In this document: positions 1 through 6,074 of the stretch, piece by piece
Layout: every line of letters starts with the position of its first letter
Numbering within the stretch: the first letter of the stretch is position 1
From: Chloroflexota bacterium
GTDB lineage: Bacteria > Chloroflexota > Anaerolineae > B4-G1
Assembly (NCBI GenBank): GCA_003648085.1
Contig: QMOC01000165.1
Location: forward strand, 1-6,242
Direction: 5' to 3'
Length of the DNA: 6,242 nucleotides
Notes under the pieces: model-generated
Databases searched by the model: none
Told to the model about the DNA's origin: nothing
What the model saw: the letters and a program-made list of their open reading frames with translations, nothing else
Translations under genes and position numbers: made by a program

Positions 1-28
1 CCCGCTGAAGCGGGGCCTCCGGCCTTTT
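1..28. terminator. Possible terminator after the operon
   Basis: Two adjacent GC-rich inverted repeats are visible. CCCGC/GCGGG at 1-14 closes on a four-base loop. GGCC-TCC-GGCC at 14-24 is followed on the plus strand by TTTT (25-28). The second repeat plus T-run would serve a plus-strand transcript arriving from the left. For the minus-strand operon the first repeat is the last thing in the window, so any T-run after it cannot be seen. It lies 45-72 bases beyond the stop of the last gene, where a convergent or bidirectional terminator would be expected. The stems are short, so this is a weak call. Confidence 0.35.
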
Positions 29-72
29 CTCCCCACGAATTTTAGCCAGACTCGGAGTAATTTTCGGCTTCG

Positions 73-825
73 TCAATACTCCACCCGCACGCCCTTCAGC
101 CGTTCCAGCAGCCTCTCCACCAGCGCGATCAGCAGCAGAAACGGCAGGTCAACCGCTATTGTGAAAGCGCACATCGTCGTCAGCCAGCGCAAGGCCCTGC
201 TGATAGGTTCAGCCAGTCCCTCAACGATCACCGGCCCGGGCCCCACCACCCAGACCAGCACTCCCATCAGGAACAGGAAGAGGAGCACAGGTGTCCATGC
301 CTGCCGGTCGGCCCGGCTGGGCAACATCGTGTTGCTCACGGCGAAGATGAGGTAAGCCCAGATCCAGACGTCGGGCGCTTTCAGCATCCCCACCAGTTCT
401 GCCACCAGGCCGGGCCAGTCTCCAGCGACAAGTGCTGCACCGACCGCATCGAGACCGAGGACCCTGTGTCCGATCAGCAGAATAGCGGTAGGTCCGGTCA
501 GCAGGGGGGCCAGCCCAATCAGGCTGGCCCTCACAGCGTCGGTCTTCTCAACTGGGACGAAGCCTAACTGGACGCGCTGCCCCGTCCGTTTGGGGCGGAT
601 AGAGATACGCCCCACCCGCACTCCCAGCAAGATCGCCGCCAGCGCGTGGCTCAACTCGTGGAGGAGTATGCCTGGGAGCAGCGGTAGCGCATACAGCATC
701 ACCGCGACCTCACGGTCGCCCGTGAGCAGGAGCATCACTCCTTGCAGGTGGCGATGAATCCAACGCTCGACGAGCAACAAGAGCACCAGTGTCACCGCCA
801 ACTGGAGGAGAGGTGTCCAGTTCAT
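73..825 (-). CDS. Multi-pass membrane protein with HExxH motif, M50 (site-2 protease)-like
   Basis: A 250-residue, very hydrophobic protein, probably in the cytoplasmic membrane. Hydrophobic stretches lie at about 5-20, 41-68, 100-120, 153-168, 178-200 and 218-238. HELSH at residues 56-60 sits inside a membrane segment, in the form [11 protein letters not shown], which is the zinc-binding and catalytic HExxH layout of intramembrane M50 metalloproteases. A second motif, NTMLPSRAD (165-173), resembles the NxxP...D motif that supplies the third zinc ligand in M50, with Asp173 the candidate. No PDZ or CBS domain is present, so it is a minimal form. The substrate is unknown. It is the last gene of the apparent operon, 15 bases after tpiA. 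The ATG at 825 has no Shine-Dalgarno (the spacer is pyrimidine-rich), so translation may depend on coupling to tpiA. The architecture is convincing; protease activity is inference, and it could be an inactive M50-like protein. Confidence 0.75.
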   Translation of the reverse strand: MNWTPLLQLAVTLVLLLLVERWIHRHLQGVMLLLTGDREVAVMLYALPLLPGILLHELSHALAAILLGVRVGRISIRPKRTGQRVQLGFVPVEKTDAVRASLIGLAPLLTGPTAILLIGHRVLGLDAVGAALVAGDWPGLVAELVGMLKAPDVWIWAYLIFAVSNTMLPSRADRQAWTPVLLFLFLMGVLVWVVGPGPVIVEGLAEPISRALRWLTTMCAFTIAVDLPFLLLIALVERLLERLKGVRVEY

Positions 826-840
826 CGAGAGAGGATAGTG

Positions 841-1611
841 CTATTGGCTTTTGGCCTCCAGCCCGTTCCGCACAATGGCGGCGAAATCGGCTGCCCGCAG
901 ACTGGCCCCGCCTACCAGCGCCCCGTCAATCTCGGGCTGCGACATAAATTCGGCGATATTGCCCGGCTTAACACTGCCACCGTACTGGATACGCACTGCC
1001 TGGGCCACATCGTTGCCGTACAACGCGGCCAGCGTCCCGCGCACCGTTCCCCCGATGATGGCATTGGCCCCCTCACCGGTGGCCGGCACGCCCGTGCCGA
1101 TGGCCCAGATGGGTTCGTAGGCCACGGTCACGGTACGGGCCTGCTCCGCTGTGATGCCTGCGAAGGCGGCGCGCACCTGACCGCCGACGAACTCCTCCGT
1201 CTCCCCGGCCCGGTTCTGCTCCAGGTTCTCTCCCACGCATACGATGGGCTTGAGGCCGTGGGCCAGCGCGGCGTGCAGTTTCTTGTTCACCATCTCGTCG
1301 CTCTCGCCGAAGAGGGTGCGGCGCTCCGAATGGCCGATGATGACGTAATCGCACAGCCCCTGCAACATCGGTGGGCTCACCTCGCCGGTGAAGGCCCCCT
1401 GCTTCTCCCAGTGCATGTTCTGTGCACCCAGTCCGATGGCCGATCCGGCCAGGGCCTCGTGCACGGCGGCCAGCGCAGGGAAGGGGGGACAGATGGCTAC
1501 ATCGCAGCCCTCCACATCCTCCAGCGCGGCCCGCAGTTCCTGTGCCAGCGCGACCGCCTCCTCAATGGTCTTGTGCATCTTCCAGTTACCGGCGATGAAG
1601 GGTTTACGCAT
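841..1611 (-). CDS. tpiA: Triosephosphate isomerase
   Basis: Cytosolic glycolytic enzyme interconverting dihydroxyacetone phosphate and D-glyceraldehyde 3-phosphate. It is full length at 256 residues (family usually about 250). The TIM-barrel landmarks are in order: AGNWKMH (7-13) with substrate-binding Asn9 and Lys11; [16 protein letters not shown] (62-77); IGHSERR (92-98) with the electrophilic His94; [12 protein letters not shown] (163-174) with the catalytic base Glu166 and the start of phosphate-gripping loop 6 (to about 178); the phosphate-binding YGGSVKP (210-216); and GALVGGASL (230-238). No key residue is missing. The ATG at 1611 is 8 bases after the pgk stop and has a good ribosome binding site overlapping that stop, so the two genes are almost certainly co-transcribed and probably translationally coupled. 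The product feeds directly into GapDH, encoded two genes upstream. Confidence 0.98.
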   Translation of the reverse strand: MRKPFIAGNWKMHKTIEEAVALAQELRAALEDVEGCDVAICPPFPALAAVHEALAGSAIGLGAQNMHWEKQGAFTGEVSPPMLQGLCDYVIIGHSERRTLFGESDEMVNKKLHAALAHGLKPIVCVGENLEQNRAGETEEFVGGQVRAAFAGITAEQARTVTVAYEPIWAIGTGVPATGEGANAIIGGTVRGTLAALYGNDVAQAVRIQYGGSVKPGNIAEFMSQPEIDGALVGGASLRAADFAAIVRNGLEAKSQ

Positions 1612-1615
1612 CGTA

Positions 1616-1622
1616 TCTCCTA
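1616..1622 (-). promoter_or_regulatory. Ribosome binding site of tpiA, overlapping the pgk stop
   Basis: On the minus strand TAGGAGA contains a GGAG core ending 5 bases before the tpiA ATG. Its first three bases are the pgk stop codon TAG. A ribosome finishing pgk therefore ends on the tpiA Shine-Dalgarno, an arrangement that suits translational coupling. It supports the ATG at 1611 as the start. Confidence 0.85.
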
Positions 1623-2792
1623 CTTGTCCTCCAGCACCGCCACGCCCGGCAGGACTTTCCCCTCGAGGAACTCTAGGCTGGCCCCGCCACCGGTGGAGAC
1701 GTGCGTCATCTTATCCGCCACACCTGCTTGGCGTACCGCCGCCGCCGAATCGCCACCGCCGATGATCGTCACCGCGTCCAGGTGAGCGAGGAGCCGCGCC
1801 ACGGCGAAGGTGCCTTGCGCGAAGTTGGGCATCTCAAACACACCCATCGGCCCGTTCCAGACCACCGTCTTAGCCCCGCCCAGCGCCGACTCGAACGTGG
1901 ACACCGTCTTGGGGCCGATGTCGAGGATGCGCCAGCCGGGGGTGACCTCGTTGGGAGCCACGACCCGCGTGTTGGCCTCGTTGTCGAAAGCGTCGGCGAT
2001 GACCACGTCCACAGGCAATACCAGTACACCCCCTGCCTGCTTGATTAACGCCCCTGCTGTCTCCACGGCCTCATCTTCAACTAGGCTATCGCCCACCTCG
2101 AAGCCCATTGCCTTGAAGAAGGTGTTTGCCATCCCACCACCGATGAGCAGCCGGTCGCACTTCGTCAGCAGGTTCTCGATGACGCCGATCTTATCGGAGA
2201 TTTTGGCCCCGCCCAGGATAGCAACGTAGGGATGCTCCGGGTTCTCGGTCGCCCGGCCCAAGAATTCCAGTTCTTTCTCCATCAGGAAGCCGGCCACGGC
2301 CGGTAGGTAGTGCGTCACTCCCTCGGTCGAGGCATGGGCCCGGTGCGCCGAACCGAAGGCATCGTTGACGAAAATCTCGGCTAGGCCGGCCAGTTGTCTG
2401 GCGAATTCGGGATCGTTGGCCCGCTCCTCCGGATGAAAGCGGGTGTTCTCCAGCAGGATGACATCGCCGGGCCGCATCGCTTCGACCGCTGCCTCGACCT
2501 CCGGGCCAACGCAGTCGTCGAGTTTCTTCACCGGGCGGCCCAGCAGTTCCGCAAGTCGTTCCGCCACCGGATCCATCCTCAACTCCGACACGACCTTCCC
2601 TTTCGGTCGGCCCAGATGAGACATAAGAATGACAGCAGCCTCGTGATCCAGGAGATACTGGATCGTGGGTAGTGCTGCCCGAATACGCATATCATCTGCT
2701 ACGGTTCCCTCCTTGAGCGGCACATTAAAGTCAACGCGCACTAGGACGCGCTTGCCGCGCACGTCCACATCACGGATAGTTTTCTTGTTCAT
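1620..2792 (-). CDS. pgk: Phosphoglycerate kinase
   Basis: Cytosolic enzyme transferring phosphate from 1,3-bisphosphoglycerate to ADP, giving 3-phosphoglycerate and ATP (reversed in gluconeogenesis). It is full length at 390 residues. N-domain substrate site: VRVDFNVPL (18-26, Asp21 and Asn23), Arg36, SHLGRPKG (58-65), [11 protein letters not shown] (113-123, Arg118) and [13 protein letters not shown] (143-155, Arg151). C-domain nucleotide site: [11 protein letters not shown] (193-203, Lys197 and Lys201), GGGMANTF (218-225), WNGPMGVFE (312-320), GGGDSA (345-350) and [13 protein letters not shown] (366-378). The frame is open for 18 more codons upstream, to 2846, but the ATG at 2792 gives the family's normal N-terminus ([11 protein letters not shown], then GKRVLVR) and has a strong Shine-Dalgarno, so I chose it. 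The first 23 bases overlap the 3' end of the upstream nucleotidyltransferase-HEPN gene in another frame. tpiA follows after 8 bases. Confidence 0.98.
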   Translation of the reverse strand: MNKKTIRDVDVRGKRVLVRVDFNVPLKEGTVADDMRIRAALPTIQYLLDHEAAVILMSHLGRPKGKVVSELRMDPVAERLAELLGRPVKKLDDCVGPEVEAAVEAMRPGDVILLENTRFHPEERANDPEFARQLAGLAEIFVNDAFGSAHRAHASTEGVTHYLPAVAGFLMEKELEFLGRATENPEHPYVAILGGAKISDKIGVIENLLTKCDRLLIGGGMANTFFKAMGFEVGDSLVEDEAVETAGALIKQAGGVLVLPVDVVIADAFDNEANTRVVAPNEVTPGWRILDIGPKTVSTFESALGGAKTVVWNGPMGVFEMPNFAQGTFAVARLLAHLDAVTIIGGGDSAAAVRQAGVADKMTHVSTGGGASLEFLEGKVLPGVAVLEDK

Positions 2793-3606
2793 CTGTCTCC
2801 TCTTGCTGCTGAGTAAGATGCGCTTTGAGATGCTCCAGCAACTCACGCGCCAGAGCGATTGTCTCTTCTGCCATCGCTTCGGATACCTCAGTCTCGTACT
2901 TGTAGCGTGCCCTGTTTCGGTTCTCCAGGGCTTGGTTGAGCCGCCTTCCCAGGCGAGGGGGAAGCCGCTCGGTCTTTAGAAAAAGGTCACTGAACAGGCG
3001 GATGGTGGCTCCGTGTCGGGTGGGCATACGCTCGACTTCGCTCAGCAGTAGAAAGGCTTTGGCGCATAGTTCGGCTGCGTTGTAGGCGCTGTCAACCGCC
3101 ACGCGGGGATGTCCCAATTTCAGGCTGTCCTCAGCCCCCGCCAGATACTCGTGGGCCAGCCAGTAATAGTTATCGGCGGCCCGCTGGACAAGTTCGGCTT
3201 CATTCATAGCATAAATCTCCTTGCCGTGACGCAAGGTCGAGTAGATGAAGTAGGAATCGGGTATGAACAGATGGCTGAAGGGGGCAACGATAGCCTCAAC
3301 GCTGTGGGGTGCAGGTGCAGCAAGCCAGGCGTTGTAACACATCTCTCGGATCGCTTCCAGATTGCGAGTACCGAAGATGAGCACATCCACGTCGCTATCC
3401 GGCTCTGGATCACCCCGGGCGACACTGCCGAAGAGCACGACCTTGGCAATTTGATTCCGCGCCGGGCTGTTCAGCAGCGTTTCCATGAAGCGCTGCAAGG
3501 CCAGCAGTTTGCGGTAATGCACCTCGCTCGTGGCCCGTAGTTCGGTGCCGTCAATGTGCACCGCCGGCCACGTCCCTTCACCCCGAACTGCCATCACCCA
3601 TTCCAC
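2770..3606 (-). CDS. Nucleotidyltransferase (MNT-type)-HEPN fusion protein
   Basis: A 278-residue soluble protein. N-terminal minimal nucleotidyltransferase domain (about 30-135): [20 protein letters not shown] (58-77) is the GS...DxD signature, with Gly60-Ser61 and metal-binding Asp72 and Asp74; Glu104 in SVEAIVA may be the third acidic ligand. The C-terminal helical region (about 138-265) has the HEPN pattern: [16 protein letters not shown] (147-162), an [16 protein letters not shown] helix (173-188), a PTRH segment (195-198), then [11 protein letters not shown] (228-238) and an acidic/alanine-rich last helix. The HEPN RNase motif Rx4-6H is not intact: Tyr235 stands where His is usual. MNT and HEPN proteins are commonly separate toxin-antitoxin partners; here they are fused. 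A nucleotidyl-modifying role is inferred and the target is unknown. G+C (about 56% in sampled lines) is below that of its neighbours. The start is uncertain: GTG 3606 (AAGG only 2 bases upstream), GTG 3597 or ATG 3594. It overlaps pgk by 23 bases. Confidence 0.88.
   Translation of the reverse strand: MEWVMAVRGEGTWPAVHIDGTELRATSEVHYRKLLALQRFMETLLNSPARNQIAKVVLFGSVARGDPEPDSDVDVLIFGTRNLEAIREMCYNAWLAAPAPHSVEAIVAPFSHLFIPDSYFIYSTLRHGKEIYAMNEAELVQRAADNYYWLAHEYLAGAEDSLKLGHPRVAVDSAYNAAELCAKAFLLLSEVERMPTRHGATIRLFSDLFLKTERLPPRLGRRLNQALENRNRARYKYETEVSEAMAEETIALARELLEHLKAHLTQQQEETDEQENYP
2796..2804 (-). promoter_or_regulatory. Ribosome binding site of pgk, inside the upstream gene
   Basis: On the minus strand AAGAGGAGA has its GGAG core 4 bases before the pgk ATG at 2792. 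It lies inside the last dozen codons of the nucleotidyltransferase-HEPN gene, so ribosomes translating that gene cross the pgk initiation region before stopping at 2770. It decides the pgk start in favour of 2792 over the longer open frame to 2846. Confidence 0.85.
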
Positions 3607-3622
3607 TGCCTTGGAAAGCAGT

Positions 3623-3670
3623 CAGGGATCAGGACGCTCCTGCATCCTGCATCTTGCATCCTGATCCCTG
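3623..3670. repeat. Perfect 12-bp inverted repeat with 7-bp tandem repeats in its loop
   Basis: CAGGGATCAGGA (3623-3634) and TCCTGATCCCTG (3659-3670) are exact reverse complements separated by 24 bases. The loop carries the heptamer CCTGCAT at 3639-3645 and 3646-3652, a one-mismatch copy CTTGCAT at 3653-3659, and the beginning of a fourth that runs into the right arm. It fills most of the 72-base space between the gap stop (3679) and the start of the nucleotidyltransferase-HEPN gene. In the minus-strand transcript it would form a stable hairpin, but no T-run follows, so it is not a standard rho-independent terminator. It could be an mRNA stability or processing element after gap, or a copy of a dispersed intergenic repeat. 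Confidence 0.8.
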
Positions 3671-3678
3671 CTTCTCCG

Positions 3679-4704
3679 CTACAGCCCCTTGTCCGCCATG
3701 AACTTCACCAGGTCGGCCATGCGGACCGAGAAGGCCCATTCGTTGTCGTACCAGGCGAGTACCTTGAAGAAATTATCGCCTATGCCCATTGTGCTGGGGG
3801 CGTCGAAGATGGCCGAGCGGTCATCGCCTTTGAAGTCCATGCTGACCAGCGGCTCCTCGGAGTAACCCAGGATGCCCTTCATCGGCCCTTCGGCGGCAGC
3901 CTTCATCGCCGCGTTGATCGCCTCGACGCTGGTCGGTTTCTCCAACAGCACCACCAGGTCAACGATGGAGACGGTCGGCGTGGGGACTCGCAGAGCCATG
4001 CCGTTCAATTTACCGTCCAGTTCGGGCAACACCAGGCCGATCGCCTTGGCCGCGCCGGTGGTGGTGGGGATCATGTTGAGGGCAGCAGCCCGTGCCCGCC
4101 GCAGGTCTTTGTGAGCCAGGTCCAGGATGCGCTGGTCGTTGGTGTAGGAGTGGATGGTGGTCATCACACCTTTGACGATCCCGAAGTTGTCGTTCAGCAC
4201 CTTGGAGACGGGTGCCAGGCAGTTAGTGGTGCACGAGCCCATCGAGAGGACGTCGTGTTTCGACGGGTCGTACTTCTCGTCGTTCACGCCCAGTACGATG
4301 GTCAGGTCAACACTGTCAGGCGGCTTGGCCGGGGCGCTGATGATGACCTTCTTCGCCCCCGCCGGGTCAATGTGCGCGGCCGCTTTCCTCCCATCACGGA
4401 AGACGCCGGTGGATTCGATCACGATCTCCACACCCAGGTCGCCCCAGGGCAGTTTCGCCGGGTCGCGCTCAGCGAAGACCTTGATGCGGTCACCGTCCAC
4501 GATGATGTCTCCTCCGAGCACCTCGACCGTACCGGGATAGATGCCGAAGTTAGAATCATACTTGAACAGATGGGCATTGGTCTCAGGCGGGAAGAGATCG
4601 TTGACGGCGACGACATCGAATTCATCGCCATAGTTCTCCCTTATCGCCTTAAGTACCTGCCGGCCGATGCGGCCGAAACCGTTAATACCGACTTTGACTG
4701 TCAT
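3679..4704 (-). CDS. gap: Glyceraldehyde-3-phosphate dehydrogenase, type I
   Basis: Cytosolic enzyme oxidising and phosphorylating D-glyceraldehyde 3-phosphate to 1,3-bisphosphoglycerate with NAD(P)+. It is full length at 341 residues. N-terminal Rossmann domain: [16 protein letters not shown] (5-20), with AVNDL (33-37) at the end of the second strand carrying the cofactor-reading Asp36. Catalytic domain: [12 protein letters not shown] (155-166) with the nucleophile Cys158, [11 protein letters not shown] (182-192) with His185, [20 protein letters not shown] (202-221), [11 protein letters not shown] (233-243, Arg239) and [12 protein letters not shown] (318-329). One variation is Leu196-Ala197 where most glycolytic NAD enzymes have Leu-Pro; photosynthetic NADP enzymes have Ala-Ser. 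NAD use is most likely but not settled. The ATG at 4704 has an excellent Shine-Dalgarno. It lies 50 bases after yvcK and upstream of pgk and tpiA, separated from pgk only by the nucleotidyltransferase-HEPN gene. Confidence 0.98.
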   Translation of the reverse strand: MTVKVGINGFGRIGRQVLKAIRENYGDEFDVVAVNDLFPPETNAHLFKYDSNFGIYPGTVEVLGGDIIVDGDRIKVFAERDPAKLPWGDLGVEIVIESTGVFRDGRKAAAHIDPAGAKKVIISAPAKPPDSVDLTIVLGVNDEKYDPSKHDVLSMGSCTTNCLAPVSKVLNDNFGIVKGVMTTIHSYTNDQRILDLAHKDLRRARAAALNMIPTTTGAAKAIGLVLPELDGKLNGMALRVPTPTVSIVDLVVLLEKPTSVEAINAAMKAAAEGPMKGILGYSEEPLVSMDFKGDDRSAIFDAPSTMGIGDNFFKVLAWYDNEWAFSVRMADLVKFMADKGL

Positions 4705-4711
4705 TGCTCTG

Positions 4712-4721
4712 CTCCTTTCTT
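4712..4721 (-). promoter_or_regulatory. Strong ribosome binding site of gap
   Basis: AAGAAAGGAG on the minus strand ends 7 bases before the gap ATG. It is the strongest Shine-Dalgarno in the window, which fits the high GapDH levels usual in cells. The surrounding 50-base leader (4705-4754) is clearly more A+T-rich than the flanking genes. Confidence 0.88.
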
Positions 4722-4754
4722 ATCTATACTTATGTTTGGGATGTATGGTTGTTG

Positions 4755-6017
4755 TCACAACAGGCGTAGCAGCGCTTGCGCCAGTTTGTGGCCGTCGTGT
4801 CGCCAGGGATGGGTGGGGTCAATCAGATCGGCGGTGATCACCCTGTATCCTGCATCGGGTGGGAAATCCACCGGCACTAACTCCACCCCCAGAGGCGGGT
4901 CGAAGTCTACGTCCAGATTGTCGTTGGCCAGCACTACCGGGAAGAGGCCGGCCCCCACGTGTGCCTCCAGCGCCGCGACGTGATCGCCCACACTGTACCC
5001 CTCCGTCTCGCCGCGCTGGGTGGCGACGTTGCAGACGTAGACCTTGAGCGCCCGGCTGGCCGCGACTGCCCGTGCCACGTCCGGCACGAGCAGGTTGGGG
5101 AGGACGCTGGTATAGAGGCTGCCGGGACCGGCCACGATCAGGTCTGCTTCCAGCAATGCCCGCACCGCGTCGGGGTAAGCCGAGACGTTGTCGGGCTTCA
5201 GGTAGACCCGCTCGATGGCCCCACCGGACTGTGGGATGCGCGATTCGCCGCTCACTCGACTGAGGCCGTTGGCTTCGTCCCGCAAGTCGGCCATCAGCGT
5301 CACATCCTGCAGCGTGCTGGGCAGCACACGTCCCTGAACCGCCAGCACCCGCCCTGATTCCAGAATCGCCCGTTCAAAACTACCGCTCACCTCGGCCATC
5401 GCGGTGATGAAGAGGTTACCGAAACTGTGGCCATTAAGCCCGGTGCCGTTGCCGAAGCGGTACTGAAACAACTGGGTCGTCAATGCCTCATCGTTGGCCA
5501 GCGCGGCAATGCAGTTGCGGAAGTCGCCCGGCGGCAGCACACCTAGTTCGCGCCGCAGTCGCCCCGAACTGCCCCCGTCGTCGGCAACGGTGACGACAGC
5601 AGTGATGTTGGAGGTGTACTGTTTGAGGCCGCGCAGAAGGACGGAAAGGCCGTGCCCTCCACCGATAGCGACGACTTTGGGACCACGCTCCCGTTGGCGA
5701 TAGCGGTATATGGCGTTGACCACTACCTCCGGGTCGGCTTCTACAAAGGGCTCTAGCAGCGTCCGGTTGAGGCGCAGCAGCGCGATCACCACTGCTACTA
5801 TGCCAGCCAATCCGAAAAGCCCGGCCCGCAGACCGCGTGGGATGAACTGGAAGGTCAGGTAGTAGAAGATGCTCGGCAAGGGGTAGAGTTGTCGGAGCAA
5901 GAAACTGAAGCCCAGGCTTAGGAGTGCGATGCCGCAGGCCAGAAGCAGCAGCCAGCGTTTGACGCCCATGCCGGGGGTCAGCCATTTAAGTGTGGAGCGA
6001 AAATATCGCCGAGACAT
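4755..6017 (-). CDS. YvcK/CofD-like family protein (gluconeogenesis factor) with membrane anchor
   Basis: About 420 residues from the ATG at 6017. A basic N-terminus is followed by two hydrophobic segments (about 22-41 and 65-84), then a cytosolic CofD-like Rossmann domain from about 114. Family motifs: VVAIGGGHGLS (115-125), VADDGGSSGRLRRE (144-157), PPGDFRN (162-168), NGHSFGN (195-201), GPGSLYTSVLPNLLV (297-311) and NVATQRGETEGY (330-341). In Bacillus, YvcK binds UDP-N-acetylglucosamine and is needed for growth on gluconeogenic carbon and for normal cell-wall synthesis; transfer activity as in CofD is not expected. The Bacillus protein is about 317 residues, so the roughly 100-residue membrane anchor is extra; such extended forms occur in other phyla. 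Its usual Firmicute neighbours rapZ and whiA are absent here, and gap follows by 50 bases. In-frame starts also exist at 6035 (ATG) and 6053 (GTG); none has a clear Shine-Dalgarno. Confidence 0.92.
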   Translation of the reverse strand: MSRRYFRSTLKWLTPGMGVKRWLLLLACGIALLSLGFSFLLRQLYPLPSIFYYLTFQFIPRGLRAGLFGLAGIVAVVIALLRLNRTLLEPFVEADPEVVVNAIYRYRQRERGPKVVAIGGGHGLSVLLRGLKQYTSNITAVVTVADDGGSSGRLRRELGVLPPGDFRNCIAALANDEALTTQLFQYRFGNGTGLNGHSFGNLFITAMAEVSGSFERAILESGRVLAVQGRVLPSTLQDVTLMADLRDEANGLSRVSGESRIPQSGGAIERVYLKPDNVSAYPDAVRALLEADLIVAGPGSLYTSVLPNLLVPDVARAVAASRALKVYVCNVATQRGETEGYSVGDHVAALEAHVGAGLFPVVLANDNLDVDFDPPLGVELVPVDFPPDAGYRVITADLIDPTHPWRHDGHKLAQALLRLL

Positions 6018-6046
6018 CACACACTTTCGAGACATTGGACCACACT
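6010..6046. repeat. Short imperfect direct repeat around the yvcK start
   Basis: CGAGACAT occurs at 6010-6017 and 6028-6035, exactly 18 bases apart, each followed a few bases later by CACACT (to 6025 and 6046). On the coding strand this gives two candidate ATG starts in one frame, each beginning Met-Ser-Arg (MSRKCV then MSRR). It looks like a small in-frame duplication, and it is the reason the start of this gene cannot be fixed by eye. Confidence 0.6.
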
Positions 6047-6074
6047 CTATCACCGACGTGTGTTTGGGGTGGCT

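Noticed and set aside
742..1785. A 347-codon open frame on the plus strand, antisense to tpiA
   Set aside because: tpiA on the other strand is unmistakable. The antisense translation has no motif and no ribosome binding site, and its ends cross three real genes.
2793..2846. 18-codon N-terminal extension of pgk
   Set aside because: The extension would precede a normal Pgk N-terminus, has no family counterpart, and ignores the strong Shine-Dalgarno at 2796-2804.
2770..3606. A classical two-gene HEPN/MNT toxin-antitoxin pair
   Set aside because: Only one continuous reading frame carries both domains, and the HEPN RNase histidine is absent, so calling it a toxin-antitoxin system would overstate the evidence.
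3623..3670. Rho-independent terminator after gap
   Set aside because: The stem is good but the loop is long and no T-run follows on the minus strand, so it is listed as a repeat rather than a terminator.
4705..4760. A promoter between yvcK and gap
   Set aside because: The leader is A+T-rich and has a TATAGA-like hexamer on the minus strand, but the nearest TTG-type -35 match (TTGTGA) is about 26 bases away, too far, and no better pair is visible.
3556..4983. A 475-codon open frame on the plus strand, antisense to gap and the end of yvcK
   Set aside because: It lies opposite two genes with complete catalytic motifs. Its translation is rich in His, Arg, Gly and Val with no recognisable domain, as expected for the mirror frame of GC-rich coding DNA.
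5488..5985. A 165-codon minus-strand frame within yvcK
   Set aside because: It is an Arg/Pro/Ala-rich out-of-frame reading of the yvcK coding sequence, with no motif of its own.
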